Part shown: piece by piece, positions 38,202-48,742 of the stretch
Layout: every line of letters begins with the position of its first letter
How positions within the stretch are numbered: position 1 is the first letter of the stretch
NCBI GenBank assembly: GCA_947095535.1
Contig: OX352772.1
Span: forward strand, 315,404,018 to 315,468,017
Direction of reading: 5' to 3'
Origin: Poecilobothrus nobilitatus
Lineage: Eukaryota; Arthropoda; Insecta; Diptera; Dolichopodidae
DNA: 64,000 nt
Translations under genes and position numbers: made by a program
The notes under the pieces: model-generated
The model's input: the letters and a program-made list of their open reading frames with translations, nothing else
Databases searched by the model: none
Told to the model about the DNA's origin: nothing

Positions 38202-38959
38202 GAGGTTGGGTCCGAAATCCCAAAGTCAAAATTCCAAAATCAAAATCCCAAGCCCAAAATCGCAAAAAAAATAATCCCAAATTTCAAAATCCCAATGTTA
38301 CAAAATCTCAGAATTTTCAATGTACATAATATATAAATATTCTGCAAACAACGTATAACTCTCATTTTGTAACCAACTCTAATATCCCTTTTAATTATTA
38401 TTTTTATATATATATTTCAACAACAATGAACTTGAAACCCCCGCTAAACAAATTATTGAAACCCTGATTTTGTAACCAACTCTAAAATCTCTCCTAACTC
38501 AGAATCTCACATACAGATATATATAAATATTCTGTAAAAGGCGTATAATCCAGATTTTGTAAACAACTATAAAATTCCTCCTAGATATTTTTTTATATTA
38601 ATATATATTTTCAATAATAAAGAACTTCCAATAGTGGAATACTCTAATACGGGTACGGCATACCTACTTTACACAAAAGTATTAAAAATAAAATATTTTT
38701 TTAATAGTGGCTTTTTGTAATGCAAGATAAAAAAAACAAGCAAGATTCCTAATTCGAAATTGAAAGATATAACCTTGATTTTATAACTAACTAAAAATTC
38801 GGATTTTGCAATTTGGGATTTTGATATTTTGGGATTTTGTAATTTGGAATTTTGAAATTTGGGATAATTTTTCTTGGGATTATTTTTTTTTTGGATGTTG
38901 TCTTATTTGGGATTTTGTATCATTGAAATTTTTTTTTTTTGGGATTTAGGTGGACTCCC
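38202..38959. mobile_element. foldback element with 8 bp target duplication
   Basis: The ends are inverted: the left has 'gggtccgaaatcccaaa' and the right has 'tttgggatttaggtggactccc'. Each arm is built of degenerate 'caaaatccca' repeats (38215-38320) or their complement 'tgggattttg' (38780-38940). The 8 bp ggtacaaa flanks it (38194-38201, 38960-38967). Eight-base duplications are typical of hAT superfamily transposases, so mobilisation by a hAT-type enzyme is a reasonable inference. No protein is encoded. The loop contains 88 bp satellite units. Confidence 0.75.
38330..38640 (-). repeat. 88 bp satellite units inside the foldback loop
   Basis: The landmark 'attttgtaa(c/a)caactctaa' recurs near 38364, 38467 and 38554, with 'tattctg(c/t)aaa' phrases between. 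This is the reverse complement of the three-unit array at 19036-19300. Confidence 0.7.
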
Positions 38960-39195
38960 GGTACAAAATACTATTTGGGGATTGGGAAAATATAAATAAA
39001 GGATATTTCGAAATATGGAAAGTTACTGGTTTTTTGGCAGGACTGTTAGAAAAAAGGATATTGATATTCTTCTTGAATTTAACGCTATCATAGAAGTTAT
39101 GGTTCAAAATTTTTAAGAATACTGTCAACGGCAAGTTATTCTACAAAACACAATACGTATTACATACGTATTTTCATGTGCGGAACTGTTTTATC

Positions 39196-40530
39196 TGACG
39201 TTTTTTATGATACAGAAGTTAGCCTTTGAATCCCTCTTTCTATCTCGATTGAAATTTTCAATAGTAGACATTAAGGTATTTAATTTATTTTACCTTATTT
39301 AAATATATTAAAATTCTATTGTTAAGGACAAACGATGCAAAATTATTCAATCTTTTTGTTAATTTATAAAATTAAAGACATTTAGACCAACAGTATAAAA
39401 ATAAAAATTAACCATATATTTTCCCTTTATATAAGAAGAAACCAAAAAAAAAAAAAATTTGTTTGTAAAAATTGAAATCTTCAGTTCATTAAGCATTCAA
39501 ATTAATAATAATAGTTATTATAATAATTCACACACACACACAAACTCATTAATATATTATTTAAATCATGTTACATTACATATATATATATATTAAAAGT
39601 ATTTTATACTTTTTGGAAAATTTCTTCAAAGAATAAAAAAAGAAAAAAAAGGAAAACAAAACAAAAACAAAAAAAAAAAACTTCAAGGTTGAAATATTAA
39701 TATCTTAATTACACTTATATAATAAACAAAAGAAAAGCATATTAATATCTAAATATAATGTAAATATATAAATAAAACTTTCCATGTATGTTTTTTTTTT
39801 TTGTTTCCATCATAGATTTTAATTATAATATGTACAAAAAAAAAGTATAATGTATAATGTATAACATTTTTGTTGGTTTGTTATTTTTGAATTTTACATA
39901 CCTAATACACCTATTCACCATAATATAAGAATAATTTTAACATGTATGTTTCTTAATCTTATTAATACTCAATATATTATAATATGTTATACATAATGTA
40001 TATATTATTATAGTCTTTTAATTTATATAAAAATAAAATGGAAAATGGTTTTCAACACAATAATTATACCTGTATATATAAATTTTAATATACTGGCTGA
40101 CGTCATATAAGAAAATAAATTATATATATATATGTATATATTTCAAGGTAATAATATTTAAATATACTTATTTATATAATATATAGCTTTATATATTGTT
40201 ATTCTATAATAGTTAAATTGATTCTGAATAATGAGGATTATTTTTCTTGACCTTTTTTTTCTTTTTTATTTTTTGTTTCGATTTGGAACAATTTGGCCTA
40301 ATAATAATTTTCATTTAATTTAATTAATTTATACAAATAATGTAATATTTGCATTCTACTGGGCATTTAATGAGTCTTATTTATTTCATCAAGAATTTAT
40401 TGAGCATTTAAGTAAGATATATTGTATGTATATAATATTATAATATATTTACGTGGAAATTATATAAATGTTTTTAAATAATTTCTGAAAATAATTTAAA
40501 AAATATAAGATATAGATACAAAATACAAAA
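39196..40530. other. AT-rich stretch without recognisable gene
   Basis: It includes a short CA run (39529-39542), TA runs and A runs. No gene or repeat terminus was recognised. Confidence 0.45.
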
Positions 40531-41231
40531 AAAACAAGGTAGAATCTAAACCAACGGTTTTTAAAAGCGCACATTTCCAAAAGGCAATATAAACTGTTTA
40601 GAATTGTGATTTGCACAAAAATTTGAAAATTTCATGTAATAAGAAAAAAAATGTGAAAATAGGACATTTTTGAAATTTTGAGGGGCCGTAAGTCCGGAAT
40701 CCTTTATAACTAAGAAAAACCGTTAACACACGTAAAAATATATTATTGAACTTTTAATTTTCATGTCTTGTCAAGGAAAAATTTTTACAGTTGCCTAAGT
40801 TACAGGTGTCTAAAAATAGCAAATTTTAAATTTTTGAGGCGTAATAACTCTTAAAGAGAGGGTGCCACCAAAAACTAAATTTAAAAAAATTGTATAATTT
40901 TGATATTAATTTACAAAGCTAAAAAAAATACCTGTCGAATGATGTTTTCAGATTGAAAAAATCTTAAGCAGAACATAAGATATATGCATTTAAAAATAGG
41001 GCTTTTTCAAAGTTTTAGGGGCTATAGCTCCGTAATGGATGGGGCTACATGAAAAAGTTGTTCCACGAAATTATTTTTTTTATGAGATCTACCCATGGTT
41101 AAAATTTTTTTTCTCTATCTTTAACGGTGTAGAAGTTTTGTAAACAGACAAACGGTCGAACGGACGGCCGGACGGACGGACAGAGTGAAACTAATAAGCA
41201 CATTTTTTCAAATTTTTTTTGGAAATGTGCT
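40531..41231 (+). mobile_element. family A element, internally deleted
   Basis: The left terminus is aaaacaaggtagaatctaaa. The left arm runs to 'gaggcgtaataactcttaaa' and then jumps to the distal core at 40871. The right end has 'gtagaagttttgtaaacaga', a long GACG/GGAC tetramer run (41160-41183) and 'agagtgaaactaataagcac'. It closes with ttttggaaatgtgct, the reverse complement of the 'agcgcacatttccaaaa' found near the left end, giving a subterminal inverted repeat. No protein is encoded. Confidence 0.82.
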
Positions 41232-41823
41232 AGAAAAATAAATAATAACAAGTTCAAATTAATATCCTTAAAATGTTCTGGAATAAAAGAAAATATAAAA
41301 TTTTGTTGGAATATTCAATTTCAAGGAATGTGTAATTATAATTGTAATTTTTAAATGCCAATGACAAAAGGATATTCAAAATTTAATATGTTTCGTTGAA
41401 AGAAATTGGGAAGTTCTTCATGTTCTGATTTGAGCTTAAATAATCATTAAATTTGATCTATGTGTGTATATGGGTAGAAAAAAGAAAAAAAAATAACACA
41501 TTAGTCAACACTTAGATACATTTTGTACCACGTTTATATATACATTTTATATCAACACATAGTTTGATATATAGTTTTATATCAACACAGCATCAATACA
41601 TAGTTTGTTTGATATTCTGCAGCAAATTTTCAACTGCAATGCTAAATGTATACCTGTAGAGACATTTAATAAACAATGTGAAGTATCTTTGATAAATGTG
41701 GAAATACCTTGGATAAATGTGGTAAAAAAATATTTCAGATTATAGATCACCCTGTTACCTGAATAAAGCGACAAAAAAACCAACAAAACTGTTTTGTTTA
41801 TTTTGTTTGTTTATTTTTAACCC

Positions 41824-42310
41824 TGTCGAGGCGCTGCTTAAATTACTGAGAAATATATTCACCAAGAAGATCCGCTGAGGCTAGGTTTTAATTTGTTGAG
41901 TTTCAACCGCTGTGTCGAAACTCTAGTTATATAGTAGAGAAATATATTCACCAAGACGATCTATTGAGGCTAGAGCTAAATTAGATGTTTTTCAATCTTA
42001 TATAAAAACATTTAGAAGATTGTGTAAATAAGTTACACCATAAAATGTTATCGAATTAGTTATTGCTTATTATTGTTTATCGAACTAGTTATTGCATGCT
42101 ATTTTACAGAAGTGCCCAGTTCCGACGAGTATCAACATGAGTGTCCAGTTCCGATGAATATTTCACAGTCCAAAATCAATTCAACTCTTCTATAAAATAT
42201 GCTGAGCAAAAACTAAAGTAAAGCAAAGCAAAGCAAAGCTAACGAAGCAAAGCTAACGAAAGCAAAGGAATAAATGTAGTTATAATGTTAAGAACCAACC
42301 TGCAATGCTC
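41824..42310 (+). other. unassigned region with direct repeats; weak LTR candidate
   Basis: Two direct repeats of about 35 bp, 'gagaaatatattcaccaaga' plus 'gatc-tgaggcta', lie at 41849-41883 and 41938-41972. A second pair, 'agtg-ccagttccga-ga', lies near 42111 and 42141. A TATA-like 'tataaaatat' at 42191 and an AATAAA at 42269 resemble the control signals of an LTR. No TG...CA ends with a matching target duplication could be found, so this is a weak suggestion. Confidence 0.2.
42206..42269 (+). repeat. aaagc-type minisatellite
   Basis: Repeated 'aaagc' units (agtaaagcaaagcaaagc) run into two copies of 'gctaacgaa-gcaaag'. Confidence 0.85.
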
Positions 42311-42620
42311 ATATAGTAAGTACCCAATTCTGGAAATGTGAAAATTTTCATTGATATCTTATATGCTTTCAATTTTTTTTTTATTTTCAAAAAACTTTTA
42401 TTTTAATTATGTATTCAATTTAACAATTATTTATATTATAAAAAAAATACGTGGAGTGTTAAATAAAAAGTAAATTGACACCCATTACATGCAATTTGAT
42501 GAGGAAATAAACCAGTTTTTCTTTTTGTTGCAGTGGTGTAGTTGCCGTACAAGAATTAAATTATGATTATAATATTTTTTTTTTTACCTTATAATATTAT
42601 ATTTTATATAACATTTTGAA

Positions 42621-42690
42621 GTGACAGGGGATTTGAATCCGAAACCTTTCGTTTGAAAGACCGGCAACTTACTAACTACAACATTGGTCA
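42621..42690 (-). mobile_element. tRNA-like SINE type 3 head
   Basis: On the minus strand 'aatgttgtagttagtaagtt' (A-box-like) is followed by 'ggtctttcaaacgaaaggtt' and B-box-like ggattcaaatcccctg. It matches the layout of the 26375 head. The T-arm stem does not pair well, so I do not call it a functional tRNA gene. Confidence 0.5.
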
Positions 42691-44032
42691 GATTACCAAT
42701 TTTTAATTTAAATATTATATTCTGATATTTTCACCCTAAATCTAAAATGTTCACTATTTATATTCCCAATAATTCTTTTATTTTCTTTATATCTTTGATG
42801 CAACGGTAAACTATTAAAAAGTAAGAGCCATTGCCTTTAAATTGCTACTAAACCAGCTATTTAAGATCTAAATTTGTAAGCAATTTGTCACCAACTTTCA
42901 GTTATATGTTAATTTTATACCCTTGTAACAAATAAACAAACTTAAATGTCTACAACAACAAATAAACGTTTTTCTTAAAGTTTATTCCGAAAAGGGAATA
43001 AAGCCCATTATCTAAAGCGCACTGAAAACCTATTGGCTCTATTTCTTTTTTAAAATGATATTAACATTTCATTAATATCATTAACTATTTTATTTTTTTT
43101 TAACTTTAGCTATTTTTAGCTATTACCCATTAATTAACGTTAGCTAATTTGCTTTAGCGTTAATTAATTGCACCTCATAATATATGTATGTATTGTTTTA
43201 ATTAAAAAAATATATGCAAAAAATTACCGAAAAATTGTCACCTTAAAAAAAAATAAAGGATACCAAAAATTGGTACTAAAATTAAATAAATAATTAAAAA
43301 AAAAAAATAATTAATATCAAATCTTTTGGTTTCTATATTATATGAGTGCTTTATATTCAACAAAAATAAAAAAAAAAATTAAATAAAATCAAAAACAATT
43401 AAATAAAAGCCACAATATTAATTGCATTTAAAAAAAAAACTAAAGTCAATTAAATATGCAAAAATAATTATTATTTTATAAAATAATTAAAAAGACAATT
43501 TTTTTAAATAGTACCTATACATTTTTAATATAATTAATATTTATATATTAATTAATATATATTAATTTTATAATTATTTATAATATTAATATTTATAATT
43601 AATATATTAATTTAATTTCATAAAATTTAATTTATTTCTATTTTTAATATTAATATAGATTTATAATAATTAGACGAATTAAAATGATAATAAAATATTA
43701 TTAATATAATTTTAATTAATATAAATTAAATAAAATTTTGTTAATTTTACACAAAAATCGAAAGTATAAACTGAAAATTACATTACTTTGAAAGATTTTT
43801 AAATTTTTTATTTTTTTTATTTATTTACTTTTAATTTTTTTTTTTTTTTTTGTTATAATAATTCAGTAAGGATTTTTTTTTAATTTATTTATTTTTATTT
43901 TAGGGTTTTCATAGTCCTTCCATATAGACGCAAAACAATCTGTTTACAACATAAAAGAAAAGGTTCTATATTAAGTCTTTGAAAGAAAAATAGATAAATA
44001 AAATTAAAAACAATATTTGGCATTATCTAATA
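42691..44032. other. AT-rich stretch without recognisable gene
   Basis: Very A/T-rich with AT palindromes around 43540-43640. Nothing coding is recognisable until the LINE remnant begins near 44033. Upstream parts of that LINE may be hidden in 43900-44030. Confidence 0.4.
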
Positions 44033-44775
44033 ATGTTCCTAACAAGTTATTCAACGGCTTACGAAGCCGAAGCTGTCACGATCCTCAATGCAACTGAAAC
44101 TAAACAGATTCCAAAAAAAAAGACTAATCTCTTTAGATTTTCTTCTAACAATAGAAGTTAAGATTAATCTTAACAACAATGAAAACCCTATTCAAGAAAT
44201 TCGAGATAACCTAAACAGAAAACAAAACTCCCTAAAAATATAGTGGATTCCACGATGTGTATTGAGAGAAATAACTTCGCTGATCAAATTCACCACTTAT
44301 TATTTCAGATTACGTCAACAAAATAAATGTAATCAAAAAAAAATAACAAAAGGAAAATTACTTTAAGAAACTTTAATCATTACTATAAACGCATTAACCC
44401 AAAAACAAACAACCATCAATTTTCCCAGCAAATATAAACAGAAGGAACTTAGCAATGAACACGAAAAATAGAACTGAGTATAACTCTACTATCATATGAA
44501 CAATATATCAACACATTATTAACATTCTTTTAAAAAAAGAAGGAACGCCTACTAATATAATATCCATATAATATCCATATCCATATAATATCCACTCTTT
44601 TATAATATCCATATTATTACACCAAACACATTATTGACGAGTGCACAATTATTAATGTTATAAGGATTCAATAAAGAGTAAAAAGGCTTTATAGTCTGCT
44701 TTCAAAAACTACACCTGAAAATATCACAATCTTCGTAAACTTCCTCAAAAAAACTAAATATTTCTATTAAAGAAA
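44033..44775 (+). pseudogene. non-LTR retrotransposon ORF2 3' end (RNase H and C-terminal region), decayed
   Basis: Scattered frames give, in order: STAYEAEAVTIL, with the glutamate typical of RNase HI; RFSSNNRS, matching an F-S-D-x-x-S motif with the catalytic aspartate lost; and NPIQEIRDNLNRKQNSLKI, stop, WIP. A frameshift then leads to GIERNN-ADQ, matching the G-N-E-x-A-D motif. HIIDECTIINVIRIQ follows, a zinc-knuckle-like end, and then ENITIFVNFLKKT before a stop. This order is the known C-terminal layout of jockey-like LINE ORF2 proteins. Several stops and at least one frameshift make it non-functional. A type 1 SINE begins 12 bp downstream. Confidence 0.75.
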
Positions 44776-44787
44776 ATATAGTTTTAA

Positions 44788-44960
44788 AAGGGGTATAGGT
44801 GGCCTAGAAGACAAGAGCGTGTAAAACACTATAAACACCGAGCCAGTGTGAGTTCGAATGCCACTCAAGTATAGTAATTATAATATTTACTTATGACATT
44901 TACAGACAAACCTGGAAAGGAAAAGCAGTAAAATTTCCTTGTTACATATAAAAAATAAAA
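44788..44960 (+). mobile_element. tRNA-derived SINE type 1
   Basis: The head has A-box-like tggcctagaagacaagagcg and B-box-like gagttcgaatgcc (44850-44862). The body has 'cttatgacatttacag' and 'tttccttgttacatat', and an A-rich tail follows. It is closer in sequence to 22357 than to 5684. It sits just after a LINE 3' end, which may only be chance. Confidence 0.8.
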
Positions 44961-45363
44961 TACAAATATATGTTCCACAAGACTTAAAATTTTAACTTAA
45001 CAAAAAAAATAAAGAAAAAAATGTTAATTGGTTGCAATATCTTAGGACTTAAACTTCGTCACTTTTAATTTAACAAATTTTGAATTAATCAAATTTAAAT
45101 ACATGTAAAGAAATGTAATTAACAAGAAGTTGCTAGTGCTTAAGAAACAGTAATTAATTGATTGCTATTGATAAATTAGTTATTACATAATTTAAATCAA
45201 ATAAATATTTTTTAAAACAGAATCCAAGTAGGGTTTTCCATGCTAATTATTCAACGGTTATATTAATAATCTGTCTATACCTCAGGTACATGTTGAAACT
45301 ATAGGAATGGACTGAAAATGGACAAGAACAATACAAGAAGTAGATAGTGTTGGAAGTAATATA

Positions 45364-46944
45364 TTTATACCCGTACGATAGGATCGGGTATAATAAAATT
45401 ACTCCTCCGTTTGTAACACCTCGAAATAAGCGAGCTAGATATACCTTCAAAGGTATGGATCGGATCAGAAAAAAATTCTAAGACTTTTGAGCCATGTCCG
45501 TCCGTCAGCACGCTAACTCAAAAACTAAGAAAGCTAGAATCTTGAAATTTACACAAAATATTCTGGGAGTAATTTGTAGGTTCCCTATTTTTTTTGGTTG
45601 AGTTTGGACCAAGCCTTAGGGTAGCTTTCGAACACCTAACTTTTAGATCCCCACATTTTTTTTTGAAATAGAGCTATCAAATTTTAATTGCTGATAGATC
45701 TCACAAAAATATTAATTTTACTTTTAATAACTTTTTTTTGTAGCCCCACCCGTTACGGAGCTACAGCTCCCCAAAGGTTCAAAAAAGCTCTCTATTTAAA
45801 TTGTTATAGCACAAGGTGTATAAGGTATATCTTCATTTTGAAAACGCCAAATGATTACTACTTTCATTAGCTTTAAAAGTATATATACAATAAATATATT
45901 TTTGTGGCATACGGTGTCTTAATTTACCGTTATGTGAAACTCAAATTTTGCAAAATCCTTCAACACATCTATCTTCTAAACGGTTTAAGATGGAAACTTG
46001 AAATTTTGACAGAAGTCAGATCTTTGAAAATAAGTCATTATGAGTATGAGTCATTTCAGAAATTTTTTTTGTATCACCCCCTGTTTGGGAGCTGTAAGGG
46101 GTCAAAAACTGAAAATTTCCTATTTTTAAACACCTGTAACTTGAACACCTGTTAAAATTTTTTTGAAGTAATAGACAAAAATTAAAGCTTCAACATTATA
46201 TTCTTATTTCTGTTAACAACTTTTTTTAATAATATAGGGTTACTTTATAATTGACGAAAGTGTTACTTGATTTTTTCAAATTTTCTAACAAATTTCTTTA
46301 ACGAATTTTTTCCATTTTGTTTTACTCGATAATTTGAAATTGTTGAGGATATAATGCGTAGTACATAAAAATGTAAATAAATAAACAACATAACGGTTGT
46401 TTGAGGAATTTTTATTTATATGATATTAATATATATACATACTTATATAATATCATGTTTATTTACATATCGTATATGTCACTAGTGAATGAATGATAAG
46501 AGTATAGATGTATATTATATAGCGCCGTATTTACATACATATATGTATTTTATTGTACTTATAAGAAATTATTCTGTCAATGGAATATTTAAATATAATA
46601 TAATATAATATTTAAAATTATATTTACTATTTTGTACTAAGTAAATTTAATATACATTTACCGCTTAGTATTAAATGGTACTATAGAATATTTGAAAAAG
46701 TTTTGGATTGATAATCGTTATGTGAAAGGTTAGAATCTGCTTTTGAAGAATGTACATATAAACATATAGTTTGAATATATGTACAACCCATAGTTCTAGA
46801 AATTATAAAATTTACCCAAATTATTTTAAAATACTAAAATATTAAAAAAATAATATTGTGAGCAGAGTGACAGGCTGTGAACATACTAACGGTTCGTACG
46901 AGTATCTAAGAGTTGACAAAGGCAACTGTATTCTTCCTCGTTTT
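45364..46944 (-). mobile_element. family B element, copy 2 (inverted relative to copy 1)
   Basis: It is the reverse complement of 9351-10920 over essentially the whole length, with few differences visible by eye. One is a shorter GACG run near 45497. It begins tttatacccgtacgatagg and ends cttcctcgtttt. Flanking sequence differs outside these points, which fixes the element ends. The frames at 45247-45450, 45688-45870 and 45904-46155 lie in the element and are not genes. Confidence 0.87.
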
Positions 46945-47130
46945 ATTTAAAATAGTAGTAACCTGTAGGTCTCATCTCCCATGTAGAATTTACTAAATTA
47001 CAATAAATTAATTGAATTCTATTTGTTTATACTTTGTGGTAATTTAATATTTGAGTTTTAAGATTTAATGGAAATTATTAATTCTATATTTAGATACCTA
47101 TTTGAAAATTTGTTTTTTTCTTTCATTAAG

Positions 47131-47317
47131 ATATTTGAATATCTGTGAGTTATAAGATAAAAGCTAAAATTATTTATTATTAATTAAATTTTGAAATATT
47201 TTTTACTTATAAATACGTAGTCAAATAAAACAAGTTTTTACATATTTAATTACGAAAAATTCCATTAATGATAAAAAATTTTAGCTTCTACTTTATAACT
47301 CACAGATATTCAAATAT
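47131..47317. mobile_element. MITE-like element, 187 bp
   Basis: About 41 bp terminal inverted repeats: atatttgaatatctgtgagt continuing to 'aagctaaaatt' on the left (47131-47172), and the complementary sequence on the right (47276-47317) with only a few mismatches. The centre is A/T-rich. A target duplication could not be fixed with confidence. Confidence 0.7.
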
Positions 47318-47449
47318 TACCCCAATATAAACACAAAAATATTCAAATATCCAAATATTATATCTTACTATTTTTGATATAACAGTACACATTATTGTTT
47401 GCCAATAAGTTAAACCAAATAAATAAATATTAGCTGAATAGGTTTAAAA

Positions 47450-47560
47450 ATGAGTTATTGGGATTCGTTTATAGATGCTTCTAATTACAGGCCGTTATTA
47501 TTGTTACTGTGCCATCCAAATTATTAATTCAAAAGTAGTTTTAAAATTTTAAATGGGTAT
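47450..47560 (+). pseudogene. reverse-transcriptase scrap of a non-LTR retrotransposon
   Basis: A frame reads DASNYRPLLLLL, matching the conserved S-x-Y-R-P-I-S-L-L motif at the start of the LINE reverse-transcriptase fingers. After a frameshift the next bases read IINSKVVLKF, in the position of the usual 'KIIEK-VLKRL'. Only this short part is recognisable. Confidence 0.5.
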
Positions 47561-47599
47561 CTGTTATACGAGAATGCTAACTATCTACTTTCATAAAAT

Positions 47600-47710
47600 C
47601 AACTTCAAAAGTGAAGTAATTTGACCATTATAAATTACGTTGAGGTTAAGGTCTTAACCTCAATGTAACTTATAATGGTGAAATTGCTTCATTTTTCAGC
47701 TCGAAGTTGT
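47600..47710. repeat. near-perfect hairpin, arms about 54 bp
   Basis: The left arm (through 'gaccattataaattacgttg' to 'aggttaag') and the right arm ('cttaacctcaatg' through 'acttataatggtgaaattgc') pair with few mismatches around a very short loop near 47652. It could be a minimal MITE or a hairpin RNA source. Nothing shows that it is transcribed. Confidence 0.75.
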
Positions 47711-48742
47711 TGAACTTTGACTCTATTACAATTATGTTTTAACCAACAATATACTTCATACATTAATAAAAATAACTTATATTTGATTTATAAATTAAAG
47801 TATAAAATAATGAATGGAATTATAATTAAAAAAAAAAATTAAAAGTTAGTTAATTTAAATTCAATTACAAAAATATTCTGAAAGAATTTATTTTTATAAT
47901 TAAAACTGTGAATACCACTGTTTTTGTAAAGTAAAACCACATCAAAAAAATAAAATAAAATAAAATATAGACATTTTGATAAAAATCAAAATAATATTTT
48001 TCGCAAAAATTAGTAATTTATTTTTAATTTTTGATTAAATTATTCAGCGAATCAAAAAATGAATCATTTCTTTATATTCAGATCATCTTTTAATTCCAAA
48101 TTTTTGTATCCAAAAATATACCAAAATAAGAAATGTATTTTTCTTCATTTTAAACCTTTCAGTACTGTTATCAGGATTTGTTCGAGAGGGTTTTTATCAG
48201 GATTTTTTTTATCAGGGATCTTTCAAGGTTCAAGATATTTGAGAAGCTATAGAGGTAGATGGAAAAACTAACGATAAAATTGAAGAAGCGTAATCTGAGG
48301 TAGAGATACATGGACAAACTGTCTAAAAAATTCCAGAAGTTTAAACTTGACTTCTTTAGCGTGGCCATAATTTTTCCATTTATTTTAAGATCATTTTATA
48401 GTAAGTACAAGTATTTCTTTGAATTATAACAACTTTGTTTTTTTTTTTCGTTTATTTAAGTAATATGGAAGCCCTGAAATCGTTAAACTTTAATTTCACC
48501 AATGATATCGATTATTTTAAATTATTTTTAGATCACTAAATAAAACATGGAAAAATACGATAATTATTCCTCTTGCCAATTCTTAAATACTTGTACGAAC
48601 CCTTTATTGTATTTAAAATACAATAAATAATTTCAAGTTTAGTTTCATTCAATCTAATAAGTTTTGAAGATACTATGTAAAATACCCCCTAACTACTACC
48701 CCGTAACTACCCCGGTCAGGTCATAAATAAAAAATATGTAGC

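Larger units (their letters stand above)
38031..39195 (+). pseudogene. decayed protein-coding segment split by a foldback insertion
   Basis: The frame from 38031 is open to the 8 bp repeat ggtacaaa (38194-38201), and the foldback follows. If the element and the second copy of ggtacaaa are skipped, the same frame resumes at 38968 and stays open to 39090, about 98 codons in all. One in-frame TAG (39091-39093) follows, then 34 more open codons to TGA at 39196. The residues look protein-like, with motifs QNYGLAPIV and YNELMAEWYK before the break and FGDWENI and YFEIWKV after it. I do not recognise the family. It could be an old exon, a dead transposon frame or another inserted coding sequence. 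No ATG is required if it was an internal exon (see the acceptor-like site just upstream). Confidence 0.6.

Noticed and set aside
42621..42690. Functional tRNA gene
   Set aside because: A and B boxes are present, but the T-arm stem does not pair and the acceptor stem is not found, so a SINE head is the better reading.
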